In this document: piece by piece, positions 27,579-37,093 of the stretch
How the letters are laid out: every line of letters starts with the position of its first letter
How positions within the stretch are numbered: the first letter of the stretch is position 1
Source of the DNA: Rhodospirillales bacterium
Lineage (GTDB): Bacteria; Pseudomonadota; Alphaproteobacteria; Rhodospirillales; Defluviicoccaceae
Reading direction: 5' to 3'
Length of the DNA stretch: 64,000 nucleotides
NCBI GenBank assembly: GCA_016793925.1
Contig: JAEULH010000100.1
Coordinates: forward strand, 1-64,000
Notes under the pieces: model-generated
Seen by the model: only the letters and a program-made list of their open reading frames with translations
What the model was told of the DNA's origin: nothing
The model's database searches: none
Made by a program: the position numbers and the translations under genes

Positions 27579-28514
27579 ATGATGCTGATTGCGATCTGCA
27601 TTTGCACCTTTCGCCGACCGGAGGGCCTCAAGGCGACCCTCCGCGGCATCGCGCGGCTCAGGTTCGGCGCGATCCCGCAGCCGAAGTTGCACGTGGTCGT
27701 CGTCGATAACGAAGGCTGCCATGCCACCCGCGGCGTGGTTGAGGCGTTCGAGGCGACCGGCATTTCGATCAGCTATACGGTCGAGCATCGGCGCGGGATC
27801 TCGGCTGCGCGCAATGCCTGCCTCGATCTCGCGCCTGCTGAAGCGGACCTGATCGCTTTTCTGGACGATGATGTTGTGCCGCGTCGCGACTGGCTCGAGA
27901 AGTTGCTGGTCGCGTTGGAGCGAACCGGCGCGGAAGCGGCGACCGGTCCCTACGACGCGGTCTACAAGAGGAACACCCCGGAGTGGATCCGGGCCGGCCG
28001 ATTCTTCTCCAGTCCGCGGGCAAAGGCGCCCGGGAACCACGACCGCATCGATTTCGGCGTAATGGGCAATATCCTCCTCAGCGCGGCCTTCCTGCGCAAA
28101 AGCGGCCTGCGCTTCGACGACCGGTTCGGCCTCATCGGCGGCGAAGATCGCAAGTTCTATACGGACATGTTCGAGGCCGGTGCCCGGTTCGCCTGGGCCC
28201 GCGATGCGGTCGTCGATCATCATGTCTCGCCCGACCGGCTCAGGTTCGCCTACATCATCCGCCGGGAGTTCTGCATCGGCTGCACCGCGGCCATCCTGAA
28301 GCGGAGCGAGCCGTCGAGCGGCAGACGGCTGATGGAGTACGGCGCGCAAACGATCGGCAAGCTTGTGCTCAAGATCGTGGTTCTTGCCCCGGCCGCGCTG
28401 CTGGCGGCGATCCGGCGGAACGCCTTTCGCAAGGTCAAACCCGTGCTGGATATCGCCAACCTGAGCGGTCGTCTCTACGGCCTGTTCGGGCAGAAGTACG
28501 AGCTTTACGGGTAG
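27579..28514 (+). CDS. GT2-family glycosyltransferase
   Basis: GT-A fold inverting glycosyltransferase, 311 aa. It has AICICTFRRPEGLKATL at the N-terminus, VVVVDNEGC near 42, the metal-binding FLDDDVVPRRDWL near 100, and GGEDRKFYTDM as the acceptor-side acidic motif. A C-terminal extension of about 90 residues, with a hydrophobic helix, ends FGQKYELYG. It is a paralogue of the gene that follows and of three more near 55-57 kb. A TTG six bases upstream is an alternative start. Confidence 0.9.
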   Translation: MMLIAICICTFRRPEGLKATLRGIARLRFGAIPQPKLHVVVVDNEGCHATRGVVEAFEATGISISYTVEHRRGISAARNACLDLAPAEADLIAFLDDDVVPRRDWLEKLLVALERTGAEAATGPYDAVYKRNTPEWIRAGRFFSSPRAKAPGNHDRIDFGVMGNILLSAAFLRKSGLRFDDRFGLIGGEDRKFYTDMFEAGARFAWARDAVVDHHVSPDRLRFAYIIRREFCIGCTAAILKRSEPSSGRRLMEYGAQTIGKLVLKIVVLAPAALLAAIRRNAFRKVKPVLDIANLSGRLYGLFGQKYELYG

Positions 28515-28546
28515 TGCGATCGCGCCGATGTTGAAACGGGACGAGG

Positions 28547-29563
28547 ATGGAACCGGACGCGCTCGATCTCGATGACGGCGCGGCGGCCTCGCGGGCGATA
28601 CGGGTGACGGTTGCGATCTGCACCTACCGGCGCGCCGAACCGCTCGCCCGCGCCCTTGACGGCATCTCCCGGCTGACCTTCGCCGGCCGGCGCGCCCCGA
28701 TCATCCACGTCATTGTCGTCGACAACGAAGGCTGCGCCCGCGTCCGGGCCGTGGTCGACGCCTTCGCCAGCCTCTCCGGTGCCGCCGTCTCCTACGCGGT
28801 CGAGCCGCGGCGCGGCATTTCCCAGGCGCGAAATGCGGCGCTGGCCCTCGTTCCGGCGGACGCCGACTTTGTCGCCTTCATCGACGACGACGAAAGACCG
28901 GCGCCGGGTTGGCTGGATGCTCTTCTGACGACCCAGGCGCGGACCGGCGCCGTCGTCGTCTGCGGCCCCATCTCGCCGGAGTTCTCCACTTCGCCGCCGT
29001 CGTGGATTGTCGAAGGCGGGTTCTTTGTCCATCCGCGGATCCTCGATCGGCAGGGTCCGGAGCCGGTCGACGGAGCTCCGATCGCGGACGCCAGGACGGG
29101 GAACGTTCTGATCCGCGCGAACGAGCTCCGTCGGTCCGGCGCCCATTTCGACGAGGCGTTCGGCCTGTCCGGCGGCGAGGACGCGCTGTTCTTTCGCCGG
29201 CTCTCCGCCGCCGGCGCGGTCATGGTCTGGTCACCCGCGGCCGAGGTCAGCGAGGTCGTGCCGGCGGCTCGCGCCCGGTTCGGCTACCTCGTGCGCGAGT
29301 ACTTCCGCTGCGGCAATGTTCGCGCCGCCATCGATGCGCTCGACGGCGGCGACGCGTCTGCCAACCGCGCATCTTCGCCTCGCCACGTCGCCCTGACGCT
29401 GAAGAAGGGCCTCAAGAAGGCGCTGGTCCACGGCGGCTTGCTGGTCGCGACCGTCATCGCCCTGCGCGGGCGGGCGAGGGCCTATGGCCACCTTTTCGAG
29501 ATGGCGAATGCCGCGGGACGACTGTGTTACCTTTGCGGGATCCGCTACCAGCATTACCGCTGA
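28547..29563 (+). CDS. GT2-family glycosyltransferase
   Basis: A 338-aa paralogue of the preceding gene with a longer N-terminus. Motifs are VAICTYRRAEPLARAL, VIVVDNEGC, FIDDDERPAPGWLDAL (metal-binding DDD) and GLSGGEDALFFRRL. The C-terminal helical tail ends in RYQHYR, the same closing motif as the copies at 54.7-57.7 kb. The gap to the previous gene is 32 bp. Likely cytoplasmic and membrane-associated, adding a sugar in surface glycan synthesis. Confidence 0.9.
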   Translation: MEPDALDLDDGAAASRAIRVTVAICTYRRAEPLARALDGISRLTFAGRRAPIIHVIVVDNEGCARVRAVVDAFASLSGAAVSYAVEPRRGISQARNAALALVPADADFVAFIDDDERPAPGWLDALLTTQARTGAVVVCGPISPEFSTSPPSWIVEGGFFVHPRILDRQGPEPVDGAPIADARTGNVLIRANELRRSGAHFDEAFGLSGGEDALFFRRLSAAGAVMVWSPAAEVSEVVPAARARFGYLVREYFRCGNVRAAIDALDGGDASANRASSPRHVALTLKKGLKKALVHGGLLVATVIALRGRARAYGHLFEMANAAGRLCYLCGIRYQHYR

Positions 29564-29721
29564 AGCAAGCACGGCGTAGCGCACCGCCGTTGTCTGTCGC
29601 TGCGATGTGCTATACTGGAACGGCCCGGTGGCGGACGGGACCGGCTTAGGCGCCCGTCGACGGGCTGCGGCGCCCGGAGCGTGCGACGCCGCTTTGCGAC
29701 ACGAAAGGGACGGAGTTCAAA

Positions 29722-30624
29722 GTGAAGGCGACGGTCTTTATCCACACCAATCCGAAACAGATCGTCGGCGCGATCGTCTCGGAATACTCGATGCGTCGCA
29801 ACTCGAAGCGCCCGGACGATTTCGAGATCCGCATCATCAACACGGAGGACCACGACTTCCTCCGCCGGCGCGAAGGACAGCCCTACCTCAGAGACGGCGT
29901 TACCCGCGTCTGGCGCAACAGCGACCTGCAGTCGTTCACGCCGCTGCGCTTCATGCCGCCCGAGCTGATGGGTTACGAGGGTCGCGCCGTGATCGTCGAT
30001 CCGGACGTGTTCGCCGCAGGCGACGTCTTCGAATTGCTCAGCCGCGACATGGGCGGAGCGGCGATCATGTGCCGCCCGCGCTCCGGATCGAAGGAGAAGC
30101 GCGGCATGATGGCGACCAGCGTCATGCTGCTCGACTGCGCCAAACTGACTCATTGGCGCTGCGCCGAGCAGTTCGACGAGATGTTCGCCTTCAAGCGCGA
30201 CTACATGAAGTGGATCGGGCTGCTCTACGAAGATCCCGCGAGCATGGGTCTGCTCGAGAACGAGTGGAACGACTTCGACCGGCTGACGGCGGCCACCAAG
30301 ATGCTGCACAACACCAAGCGCAAGACCCAGCCGTGGAAGACCGGGCTGCCGGTAGACTTCCTGCCGCCGGAAAAGCCGTCGGGGTGGATCCTGCTCGGCA
30401 CGCTCAACCGGATGCGACGGCGGCTGTTCGGCGATTACGCTTTCCTCGGTCACTACAAGAGCCATCCGGACCCGAATCAGGAGCGGTTCTTCTTCGGCCT
30501 GCTGCGAGAGTGCATGGACAAGGGGCTGGTTACGGAAGAGATGATCCGCTCGGAGATGCGGGAGAACCACGTCCGTCACGACGCGCTCGAGGTCATCGAG
30601 CGGACGCCGCCGCTCGCCGCCTAG
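29722..30624 (+). CDS. Glycosyltransferase-like protein with DPD motif
   Basis: A 300-aa protein from the GTG at 29722, with GGAG seven bases upstream. The fold looks GT-A/GT8-like: VFIHTNPKQIVGAIVSEYSM, LQSFTPLRFMPPELM, then GRAVIVDPDVFA with Asp93-Pro94-Asp95 in the position of the DxD metal motif. Further conserved blocks are NEWNDFDRLTAATKMLHNT and LGHYKSHPDPNQERFFFGLLREC. A close paralogue lies at 37094-38095. Donor and acceptor are unknown. Confidence 0.75.
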   Translation: MKATVFIHTNPKQIVGAIVSEYSMRRNSKRPDDFEIRIINTEDHDFLRRREGQPYLRDGVTRVWRNSDLQSFTPLRFMPPELMGYEGRAVIVDPDVFAAGDVFELLSRDMGGAAIMCRPRSGSKEKRGMMATSVMLLDCAKLTHWRCAEQFDEMFAFKRDYMKWIGLLYEDPASMGLLENEWNDFDRLTAATKMLHNTKRKTQPWKTGLPVDFLPPEKPSGWILLGTLNRMRRRLFGDYAFLGHYKSHPDPNQERFFFGLLRECMDKGLVTEEMIRSEMRENHVRHDALEVIERTPPLAA

Positions 30625-30632
30625 CGCGCCCC

Positions 30633-30664
30633 GCTCCCGGATCGACTTATCCGAAGCCGGGAGC
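30633..30664 (+). terminator. Candidate terminator hairpin
   Basis: GCTCCCGG (30633-30640) and CCGGGAGC (30657-30664) form an 8-bp stem after the DPD-motif gene, with a 16-nt loop. No T run follows. Confidence 0.4.
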
Positions 30665-30905
30665 TCGGCCGCTTGCGAGAACATCGAGCACGTTGGCCGC
30701 TCCCCTCGGCTGGCAGCAGCGCATCGCGTTGAAAGAATGCGCTCTGCCGCTTTATCATTGAAGTAATAGTGGTTTCGGCGGTTAGTCTCTGCTGGGAGAC
30801 GGGTCTGGGCCTTCGCCGACAAAAGCTTCTGAGGTCACATGCCGTTGCGGCCGTCCCGCGGCCGCACTGACGGCCCGTCGGACGCAGCGAAGACCGAGAG
30901 GAGAC

Positions 30906-33900
30906 ATGGCGGACCATTCCATCGTCGGCATCGGCTCGTCCGCTGGCGGCCTTGAGGCCATGCAAAAGCTGTTCACCGCAATGCCGGATGATAGCGGCCT
31001 CGCCTTCATCGTCGCCGCCCACCTGGAGCCGACCCAGGAAAGCCATCTCACAGACTTGATCGGCCGGTGCACCAGGATGGCGGTGGTGCGGATCGCGGCA
31101 GAGATCAAGGTCCAGCCCAACCATGTCTATGTCATCGCGCCCGACCAGGAACTGGCGATCCAGGACGGTGTCATCAGGCCGACGAAGCCGACCGTGCCGC
31201 GCGGCCAGCGGCATCCCGTCGACTTCTTCTTCCGCTCGCTTGCCGAGGACCAGGGTGAGCGAGCGATCGCGATCGTACTTTCCGGCGCCGGCAGCAACGG
31301 CTCCCTTGGCGTGCGGTTCATCAAGGCCGAGGGCGGGGTCGTGCTCGCGCAGAAGCCCGAGACCGCCGTTTTCCAGGGCATGCCGCGCAGCGCCATCAGC
31401 ACCGGCGTCGTCGATCTGGTTCTGCCGCCGGAGAAGATGCCGGACGCCCTGGTTCGCCTCGCGTGCCGCACCTGCTCCCGCCAACCCGCGCAGGCCGCCG
31501 AAGAAGCGGCGGTCGACAAGCAGCTCAAGACGCTGCTGGCGCTGGTCCGCATCCAGACCAAGCGGGACTTCGCCTGCTACAAGACATCGACCCTGCTGCG
31601 TCGCGTTTATCGCCGCATGGGCCTGTACCGGACCGGCAGCCTGGAGAGTTATATCGACCTGCTGCGTAACGATCCGGACGAGATCGAAGCGCTGGCCGCG
31701 GACCTCACCATCAACGTCACCGGCTTTTTCCGCGACCCCGAGGCGTGGAATACACTGGCGGAGCGGGTCATCGCACCCCTGGTGCGGGAGCGTCCGTCCG
31801 GCCGGGCGATCCGGGTGTGGGTGCCCGGCTGCTCGACCGGCGAAGAGGCTTACTCGATCGCCATGCTGCTCATCGAGCAGGCCGAGGCAGCCGGCAAGAG
31901 CTTCGACGTCAAGCTGTTCGCCACCGATGTGTCGGAGGGTGTTCTGCCGCTGGCGCGCGCCGGCCAGTACCCATCGAGCATCGCCCTCGATGTCGGCGAA
32001 ACGCGGCTGAAGCGCTTTTTCGCGCTGCAAGACGACACCTACAAAGTCAGGAAGGTGCTGCGCGAGCTGATCACGTTCGCGCCGCAGAGCGTCTTGCAGG
32101 ACCCGCCGTTCTCGCACTTGGACCTGATCAGCTGCCGCAACTTTCTGATCTATATAGAGCCCCAGGCGCAAAAGCAGGTGCTGGCCGTGTTCCACTTCGC
32201 GCTGACGCCGGAGGGGCACCTGTTTCTGGGCCCGGCGGAGAACGTCACCGGCCTGGAAGACCTGTTCCAGCCGATTTCCAAGGAATGGCGCATCTTCCGC
32301 CGGATCGGCCAGTCCCGCCACGATCTGGTAAGCATCCCAGCCTCCAGGGAGACGACGCTTGAGCGGGTGCAGAACCGGGACATGCCCGTGTCCTCCCGCG
32401 AGCTCTTGGACCAGGCGCTTGCCGAGCGCTACGCACTGGCGAGCGTGCTCATCGATTCACACCACGGCGTGCACTACTTCCGTGGCCCGACCGAGAACTA
32501 TCTTGAACCGCCGAGAGGTGAGCCCACGCACAACATCCTGGCCATCGCGCGGCCAGGTCTGGAGGAACCGCTGCGACGGGCGGTCGCCAAAGCGTTGGCG
32601 GAGGACCGGGAAGTCATCAGCCACGCTCGGGTTCAGCGCAACGGCAAGGCTCAACACGTACAGGTGGTGGTGACGCCGGTGAGCGCCGGACGCGATGCGG
32701 CCCGGTTGATGGTCAGCTTCTTCGAGCGTGCGAACGCCGGCGATGGCGAGACGCCTGTCCTGCCCGAAACGGCGCACAAATCCGAGCTGCAGGCGGAGCT
32801 GGACACGGCCCGGGAGGATCTTCGGCTGACCGTCGAGCAACTCGAGGCCTCGAACGAGGAAATGAAGGCGTCGAACGAGGAGATTCGCTCGATCAATGAG
32901 GAGTTGCAGGCCTCGAACGAGGAGCTGGAGACCTCGAAGGAGGAGATGCAGTCGCTCAACGAGGAGCTGAACACGGTGAACAACCAGCTTCAGGCCAAAG
33001 TGAGCGAGTTGGAATTGCATACCAACGACCTTAACAACCTGCTCAACGGCACCGATATCGCTACGCTGTTTCTCGATCGTCAGGCCTGCATCCGCTGGTT
33101 TACTCCGACGATGAAGACGCTCCTGGAGCTCCTGCCGACCGACATCGGCCGGCCGATATCGCATCTCGCCTCGAAATTCACGGACGGCGACCTGGCCGAC
33201 GACGCGCGCATCGTCCTCGCCAAGCTTTCGCCCATGGAAAGCGAGGCGACCAGCAATCAGGGCCGCCGATACCTGCGGCGCATGGTTCCCTACAGGACGG
33301 AAGACGACCGGATTGACGGCGTCGTCGTGACCTTCACCGAAGTCACGGCGCTCAAGCAGGCGGAAATGGCGGCGCGGGCGAGCGAGCAGCGGTTGCGCAA
33401 GGTGTTGGACGCGGACGCGGTCGGCGTGCTGTTCCTGGACAAAGGCGGCACGGTCATCGATGCCAACGAGGCGTTCTTGAGCCTGACGGGCTACACAAGG
33501 CCGGATATCGACGCCCGGGCACTGACCTGGCGCGCGCTGACGCCGCCGGAGTGGGCGGAGGCCAGCGAGGAACAGATGCGAAAGCTGGCGAAGACGGGCC
33601 GCCTTGGGCCCTACGAGAAGGAGTACCTGCGGAAGGACGGATCCCGTCGCTGGTTGATGTTCACCGGCGCCAGCCTCGACGACGACACCATCGTCAAGTA
33701 CTGCATCGATATCAGCGACCGCAAGCGAATCGAGGCGGAGCGCGAACTGCTGACACGCGAATTGAGCCACCGGGTCAAGAACGTGTTCGCGGTGATCCAG
33801 GCGCTCGCCACCCAGACCGATGGGCGACATCAGTCTGTCGATGCGTTCCGGGAAGCATTTCTCGGGCGCTTGCATGCACTGGCCAAGGCCCACAGTCTGC

Positions 33901-34313
33901 TGATCGACACCCAGTGGCAGGGCGCGGACCTCCATGCCCTGGTCGACCAGGTGCTCGATGCCTATCGGATGGACCGTCCCGAAGTCATTGCCATGGAAGG
34001 CGACCCCGTCATCCTCCAGGCCCAGCAGGGTCTGGGGCTGGGGATGGTGATCCATGAGCTGGGCACCAATGCGGCAAAGTACGGAGCGCTGGCAGACCAC
34101 AACGGCCGCCTGCGCATCTCCTGGGTGGCGGAAGACGCTCAATTGCATCTGCGCTGGGAGGAGCGCCAAGGGCCGTCGGTCTCGCCACCCTCGGAGGTCG
34201 GCTTCGGATCGAAGCTGATCGAGAACATCTGCGCCCATCAGCTGCGCGGCACCGTGGAGCGGGACTACGCGGCAGACGGACTGACCTGTACGATCAGGTT
34301 TCCGCTGACATGA
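30906..34313 (+). CDS. CheB-CheR-PAS-HWE hybrid sensor histidine kinase
   Basis: A 1135-aa multidomain signalling protein. Order: CheB methylesterase-like domain (about 1-185; Ser12 in GSSAGG, His39), CheR methyltransferase (about 195-460; SAM motif GCSTGEEAYS), a long coiled coil with repeated SNEE units (about 620-710), two PAS domains, then an HWE-family kinase. The phosphoacceptor is His955 in RELSHRVKNV, with HELGTNAAKYGAL as N-box and the W-x-E element as RWEER. The usual CheB catalytic Asp is Asn131. No response regulator is encoded beside it. A terminator-like hairpin follows. Confidence 0.93.
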   Translation: MADHSIVGIGSSAGGLEAMQKLFTAMPDDSGLAFIVAAHLEPTQESHLTDLIGRCTRMAVVRIAAEIKVQPNHVYVIAPDQELAIQDGVIRPTKPTVPRGQRHPVDFFFRSLAEDQGERAIAIVLSGAGSNGSLGVRFIKAEGGVVLAQKPETAVFQGMPRSAISTGVVDLVLPPEKMPDALVRLACRTCSRQPAQAAEEAAVDKQLKTLLALVRIQTKRDFACYKTSTLLRRVYRRMGLYRTGSLESYIDLLRNDPDEIEALAADLTINVTGFFRDPEAWNTLAERVIAPLVRERPSGRAIRVWVPGCSTGEEAYSIAMLLIEQAEAAGKSFDVKLFATDVSEGVLPLARAGQYPSSIALDVGETRLKRFFALQDDTYKVRKVLRELITFAPQSVLQDPPFSHLDLISCRNFLIYIEPQAQKQVLAVFHFALTPEGHLFLGPAENVTGLEDLFQPISKEWRIFRRIGQSRHDLVSIPASRETTLERVQNRDMPVSSRELLDQALAERYALASVLIDSHHGVHYFRGPTENYLEPPRGEPTHNILAIARPGLEEPLRRAVAKALAEDREVISHARVQRNGKAQHVQVVVTPVSAGRDAARLMVSFFERANAGDGETPVLPETAHKSELQAELDTAREDLRLTVEQLEASNEEMKASNEEIRSINEELQASNEELETSKEEMQSLNEELNTVNNQLQAKVSELELHTNDLNNLLNGTDIATLFLDRQACIRWFTPTMKTLLELLPTDIGRPISHLASKFTDGDLADDARIVLAKLSPMESEATSNQGRRYLRRMVPYRTEDDRIDGVVVTFTEVTALKQAEMAARASEQRLRKVLDADAVGVLFLDKGGTVIDANEAFLSLTGYTRPDIDARALTWRALTPPEWAEASEEQMRKLAKTGRLGPYEKEYLRKDGSRRWLMFTGASLDDDTIVKYCIDISDRKRIEAERELLTRELSHRVKNVFAVIQALATQTDGRHQSVDAFREAFLGRLHALAKAHSLLIDTQWQGADLHALVDQVLDAYRMDRPEVIAMEGDPVILQAQQGLGLGMVIHELGTNAAKYGALADHNGRLRISWVAEDAQLHLRWEERQGPSVSPPSEVGFGSKLIENICAHQLRGTVERDYAADGLTCTIRFPLT

Positions 34314-34324
34314 CCTTCCGGCGC

Positions 34325-34354
34325 CGCTTTGGCCGCGAACAGCGGCCTAAAGCG
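34325..34354 (+). terminator. Inverted repeat after the hybrid kinase gene
   Basis: CGCTTTGGCCGC (34325-34336), a GAACA loop, and GCGGCC-TAAAGCG (34342-34354) make a 12-bp stem interrupted by one unpaired A. It lies 12 bp after the stop and probably terminates transcription, although no T tract follows. Confidence 0.6.
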
Positions 34355-34479
34355 GGCAGGGGCATCGGGCAGGGCATCGGCAAGACACTAAGAAGGTTGC
34401 CCAGGAGGCATCCTTCAGGGTTGGCGCCGTGACTTCGATTCGGGATGGCGCTTGTCGGAAATGACCGACACCACCTCGC

Positions 34480-35694
34480 CTACGCCGATTGCCGCCAGAG
34501 CAACCGTCCGCCGTCGGCTTCGATGTCGTCGCCATTGTCGGCCGCAGACGGAGAAGCGGTTCGCAACTCCTCGGCGAACAGGGCGCGCACCCGCGCCGCC
34601 GCGCGCGCCACGCACTGCAGGGTCGGCAGCGGCTGACCCTGGGGGAACGCGTCGCCGAGCCAGACCGCCAGCCCCGAGTCGACCAGGTGACGGTGGACGA
34701 TGCGAATGTCGCGCGACAGCCGCTGCGGGCCGAAGCGCATCATCTGGCGATACCAGAAGGCGTCCCAGCGCGCCTTCTCCCAGCCCTCCCACCAGCGGCG
34801 GTCGCGAGGCTCGCGGCGCGCCGCGGCGGCGACCGACTCGCGCATGGCGTAGCGGCCCTCGCCGAGATCGAAGATATGGACGCGCTTGTGGGTGGCGCAG
34901 GCCTCGGCAAGCATCGACATGCTGTCGCCGGTGACGATGATCTCATCGGCCAGACCGAGGAAGGCGAAGTAGGGGTTGTCCGTCGCGCCGGGCGCCCAGC
35001 GGTAGACATGGGCCGGGCACGAGACGGCGCCGAGGAAGGCCTCGATCGCCGGCTTGGACGTTCGCGCACTTGTCGAGACCAGGAGCGAGCCGCCGCAGGC
35101 GCAGGCCAAGGCGCTTGCCTGACGCGCAAGCCGTTCGGCGGCGGCGCGGTCGAAGCTGAACGGACCGCTGTTGCCGCCGATCATCACAGCGATGAACGGC
35201 CTGGGCAGATCGGCAAGCCGCGGCTCCCAGATCTCGGCGTCCCGGCGCAACCGCTCCGCGGTGATCCGGTGCAGCGGCGTCTTGTTGTGCAGAACGTTCG
35301 GGCGGATCGGCAGCCGATACTGCGGCGTCGTAACGATGAGGTCGAAGCGCTCGATCTTCGCCCACGGCCGGCCGACATGCACGATGCGCACCCGCTGAGG
35401 CGCCGCCTGCCGCTGGATCCACCGGCAGATCGGTTCGTTGCGACGGCCCGCGGACAGGATGAGGTCGGGCCAAGGCGGACCCAGCACGCTCGACTTTTCC
35501 TTCACGACGCCGGCGAGGGTCGGGCCGAGCAGCAGGTTGGTAATCAACTCGTACGGCTTGTAGACGAACCGCTTTTCCTCGAACGGCCAGCCCAGCGCCT
35601 CGGCCAGGGCGAGCACCTGCGAGTTGTCGCCCGCCTTGTGTCCGAGCATCGCCCATACCCGCGGCATGCGAACCGCCGTTGCCGGTAAACTCAT
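34480..35694 (-). CDS. ELM1-family (DUF1022) protein
   Basis: A 404-aa member of the mitochondrial-fission-ELM1-like family, which has a GT-B-like fold. Signatures are VWAMLGHKAGDNSQVLALAEALGWP, LILSAGRRNEPI, GRPWAKIERFDLIVTTPQYRLP and IIVTGDSMSMLAEACATHKRV. The bacterial role is not established; a glycosyltransferase-like role is plausible from the fold and context. Start at 35694 (MSLPAT) is preferred to upstream ATGs. A second member is at 60820-61950, and in both places a sulfotransferase gene is adjacent. Confidence 0.87.
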   Translation of the reverse strand: MSLPATAVRMPRVWAMLGHKAGDNSQVLALAEALGWPFEEKRFVYKPYELITNLLLGPTLAGVVKEKSSVLGPPWPDLILSAGRRNEPICRWIQRQAAPQRVRIVHVGRPWAKIERFDLIVTTPQYRLPIRPNVLHNKTPLHRITAERLRRDAEIWEPRLADLPRPFIAVMIGGNSGPFSFDRAAAERLARQASALACACGGSLLVSTSARTSKPAIEAFLGAVSCPAHVYRWAPGATDNPYFAFLGLADEIIVTGDSMSMLAEACATHKRVHIFDLGEGRYAMRESVAAAARREPRDRRWWEGWEKARWDAFWYRQMMRFGPQRLSRDIRIVHRHLVDSGLAVWLGDAFPQGQPLPTLQCVARAAARVRALFAEELRTASPSAADNGDDIEADGGRLLWRQSA

Positions 35695-36059
35695 TCCGTG
35701 GGGCAAGGCCCAATCCTCCGGATCCGAACGAAGCGCCTCGGCGCGCACGCGCACAAGACGCCTCGTCTGCGTCAAACTTGCACCTTATGTTTGGCAGTAT
35801 CCCGGGTGGTTCTCGAATCAATCTTTGTTACGGTTTGTTACTCGCATTCTCAAACTGAAGAGCTGCAAAGCTCGCGAATGCCTTACTGTCATAGAGCAGG
35901 CACCGAGCTTCAAGCATCAGGACGCTGCCCGAAGGACGAGGCCAGCAATGGACGTCGGCGCCAGCGGACGCCGCGGCGGCTTGACTTCGGCAGTGTCCGG
36001 CGCGCATCTATGAACAACCGGCCGGCGTTCCAACGCCGCGTTTTTAGTGAGACCAGATC
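35695..36059. other. Divergent intergenic region with TGTTAC direct repeats
   Basis: This 365-bp gap separates the ELM1-family gene from the sulfotransferase at 36060. It contains a less GC-rich patch at about 35800-35870 with the direct repeats described separately, and a GAGCT-GCAA-AGCTC hairpin near 35860. No protein gene is convincing. Confidence 0.45.
35823..35841. promoter_or_regulatory. TGTTAC direct-repeat motif (copy 1)
   Basis: CTTTGTTACGGTTTGTTAC contains TGTTAC twice, ten bases apart (35826-35831 and 35836-35841). The same 19-mer with two differences occurs at 50221-50239, also in a long gap upstream of a glycan gene. It looks like a direct-repeat binding site. Confidence 0.4.
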
Positions 36060-37049
36060 ATGCCCATCGCCTACCGCAGCGCCCTGCGCCATGCGTTCAT
36101 GTCGACGTTGTTCTTTCTCCCGCCCGAGCGGAAGGTGCCGCTTGAGCGGCGGCTGCGCGGGCGCGAGGAAGGCCGCAAGCTCGGCCTCGCCGACGTGGTC
36201 ATCGTCTCGTTCGGCAAGAGCGGGCGCACGTGGCTCCGGGTCATGCTGTCGCGCGTCTACCAGGTCAAGCACGGTCTGGCGCAGCGCCACCTCATCGGTT
36301 TCGACAACCTGCACGCCAGGAATCGGCAGATCCCGCGCGTCTTCTTTACCCACGACAACTATCTCAAGGATTTCACCGGTCACGCAGACACCAAGGAGGA
36401 CTACTACGACAAGAAAGTTGTTCTCCTCGTCCGCAGCCCCGCCGACGTCGCCGTTTCGCAATATTTCCAGTGGAAGTACCGGATGCGGCCGACCAAGAAG
36501 GTGATCAACAACTATCCCGACGCGGACGTTTCTTTGTACGATTTTGTCATGCGGCCCAACGCCGGCCTGCCCAAGGTCATCGAGTTCATGAACGGCTGGG
36601 CCCGCGAACTGCCGCGCCTGAAACATCTGCTTGTCGTCCGCTACGAGGACATGCGCGCGGACCCGGGCGAAGTCCTGGGCCGCATCGTTGACTTCATCGG
36701 CACCCCGGCGACGCCGGCCGAGATCGAGGAGGCGGTGCGCTTTGCGTCCGTCGAGAACATGCGCGCGCTTGAACAGAAGCGGGTGTTCTGGCTCAGCGGC
36801 GGTCGGATGGTGGCGAAGGATCGAAAGAACCCGAACACCTTCAAGGTGCGGCGAGCCAAGGTCGGCGGCTATCGCGAGGACTTCAGCGAGGAGCAGACGC
36901 GGAGGATCGACGAGATGATCGCGACCAGCCTCGACCCGGTTTTCGGCTGCGGGCCGGCGGCAGCGTCAGCGGCGGAGCCGGCGCCGGGAGCGTCGCAGGA
37001 ACCGGCGGCGCAGGCGGACGAGGAGGCGTCGACGGCAGCGTCGGCCTGA
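36060..37049 (+). CDS. PAPS-dependent sulfotransferase family protein
   Basis: A 329-aa sulfotransferase. The PAPS loop is VSFGKSGRTWLRVML (GKSGRTW near residues 52-58), the 3'-phosphate-binding region is LLVRSPADVAVSQYFQW, and the C-terminal KVGGYREDFSEEQ is conserved in the family. The last 35 residues are a low-complexity Ala/Glu/Pro tail outside the fold. It is a paralogue of the gene at 23958. The following DPD-motif gene starts 44 bp downstream, probably on the same transcript. Confidence 0.9.
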   Translation: MPIAYRSALRHAFMSTLFFLPPERKVPLERRLRGREEGRKLGLADVVIVSFGKSGRTWLRVMLSRVYQVKHGLAQRHLIGFDNLHARNRQIPRVFFTHDNYLKDFTGHADTKEDYYDKKVVLLVRSPADVAVSQYFQWKYRMRPTKKVINNYPDADVSLYDFVMRPNAGLPKVIEFMNGWARELPRLKHLLVVRYEDMRADPGEVLGRIVDFIGTPATPAEIEEAVRFASVENMRALEQKRVFWLSGGRMVAKDRKNPNTFKVRRAKVGGYREDFSEEQTRRIDEMIATSLDPVFGCGPAAASAAEPAPGASQEPAAQADEEASTAASA

Positions 37050-37093
37050 GGCCCGCGCCGTTACGCGATCGACACGGAGGATGCAGTAGACCG

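Noticed and set aside
26484..28349. 621-aa open frame on the - strand through GT2 and the sialyltransferase-like gene
   Set aside because: It overlaps genes with clear motifs on both strands and has no domain of its own.
32830..33010. Short repeated DNA within the hybrid kinase gene
   Set aside because: The repeats (codons for S-N-E-E) encode the heptads of a coiled coil; no separate element is needed to explain them.
35823..35841. Pho box
   Set aside because: The TGTTAC repeats are ten bases apart and differ from the CTGTCAT-type repeats at 11 bp, so a PhoB site was not called.
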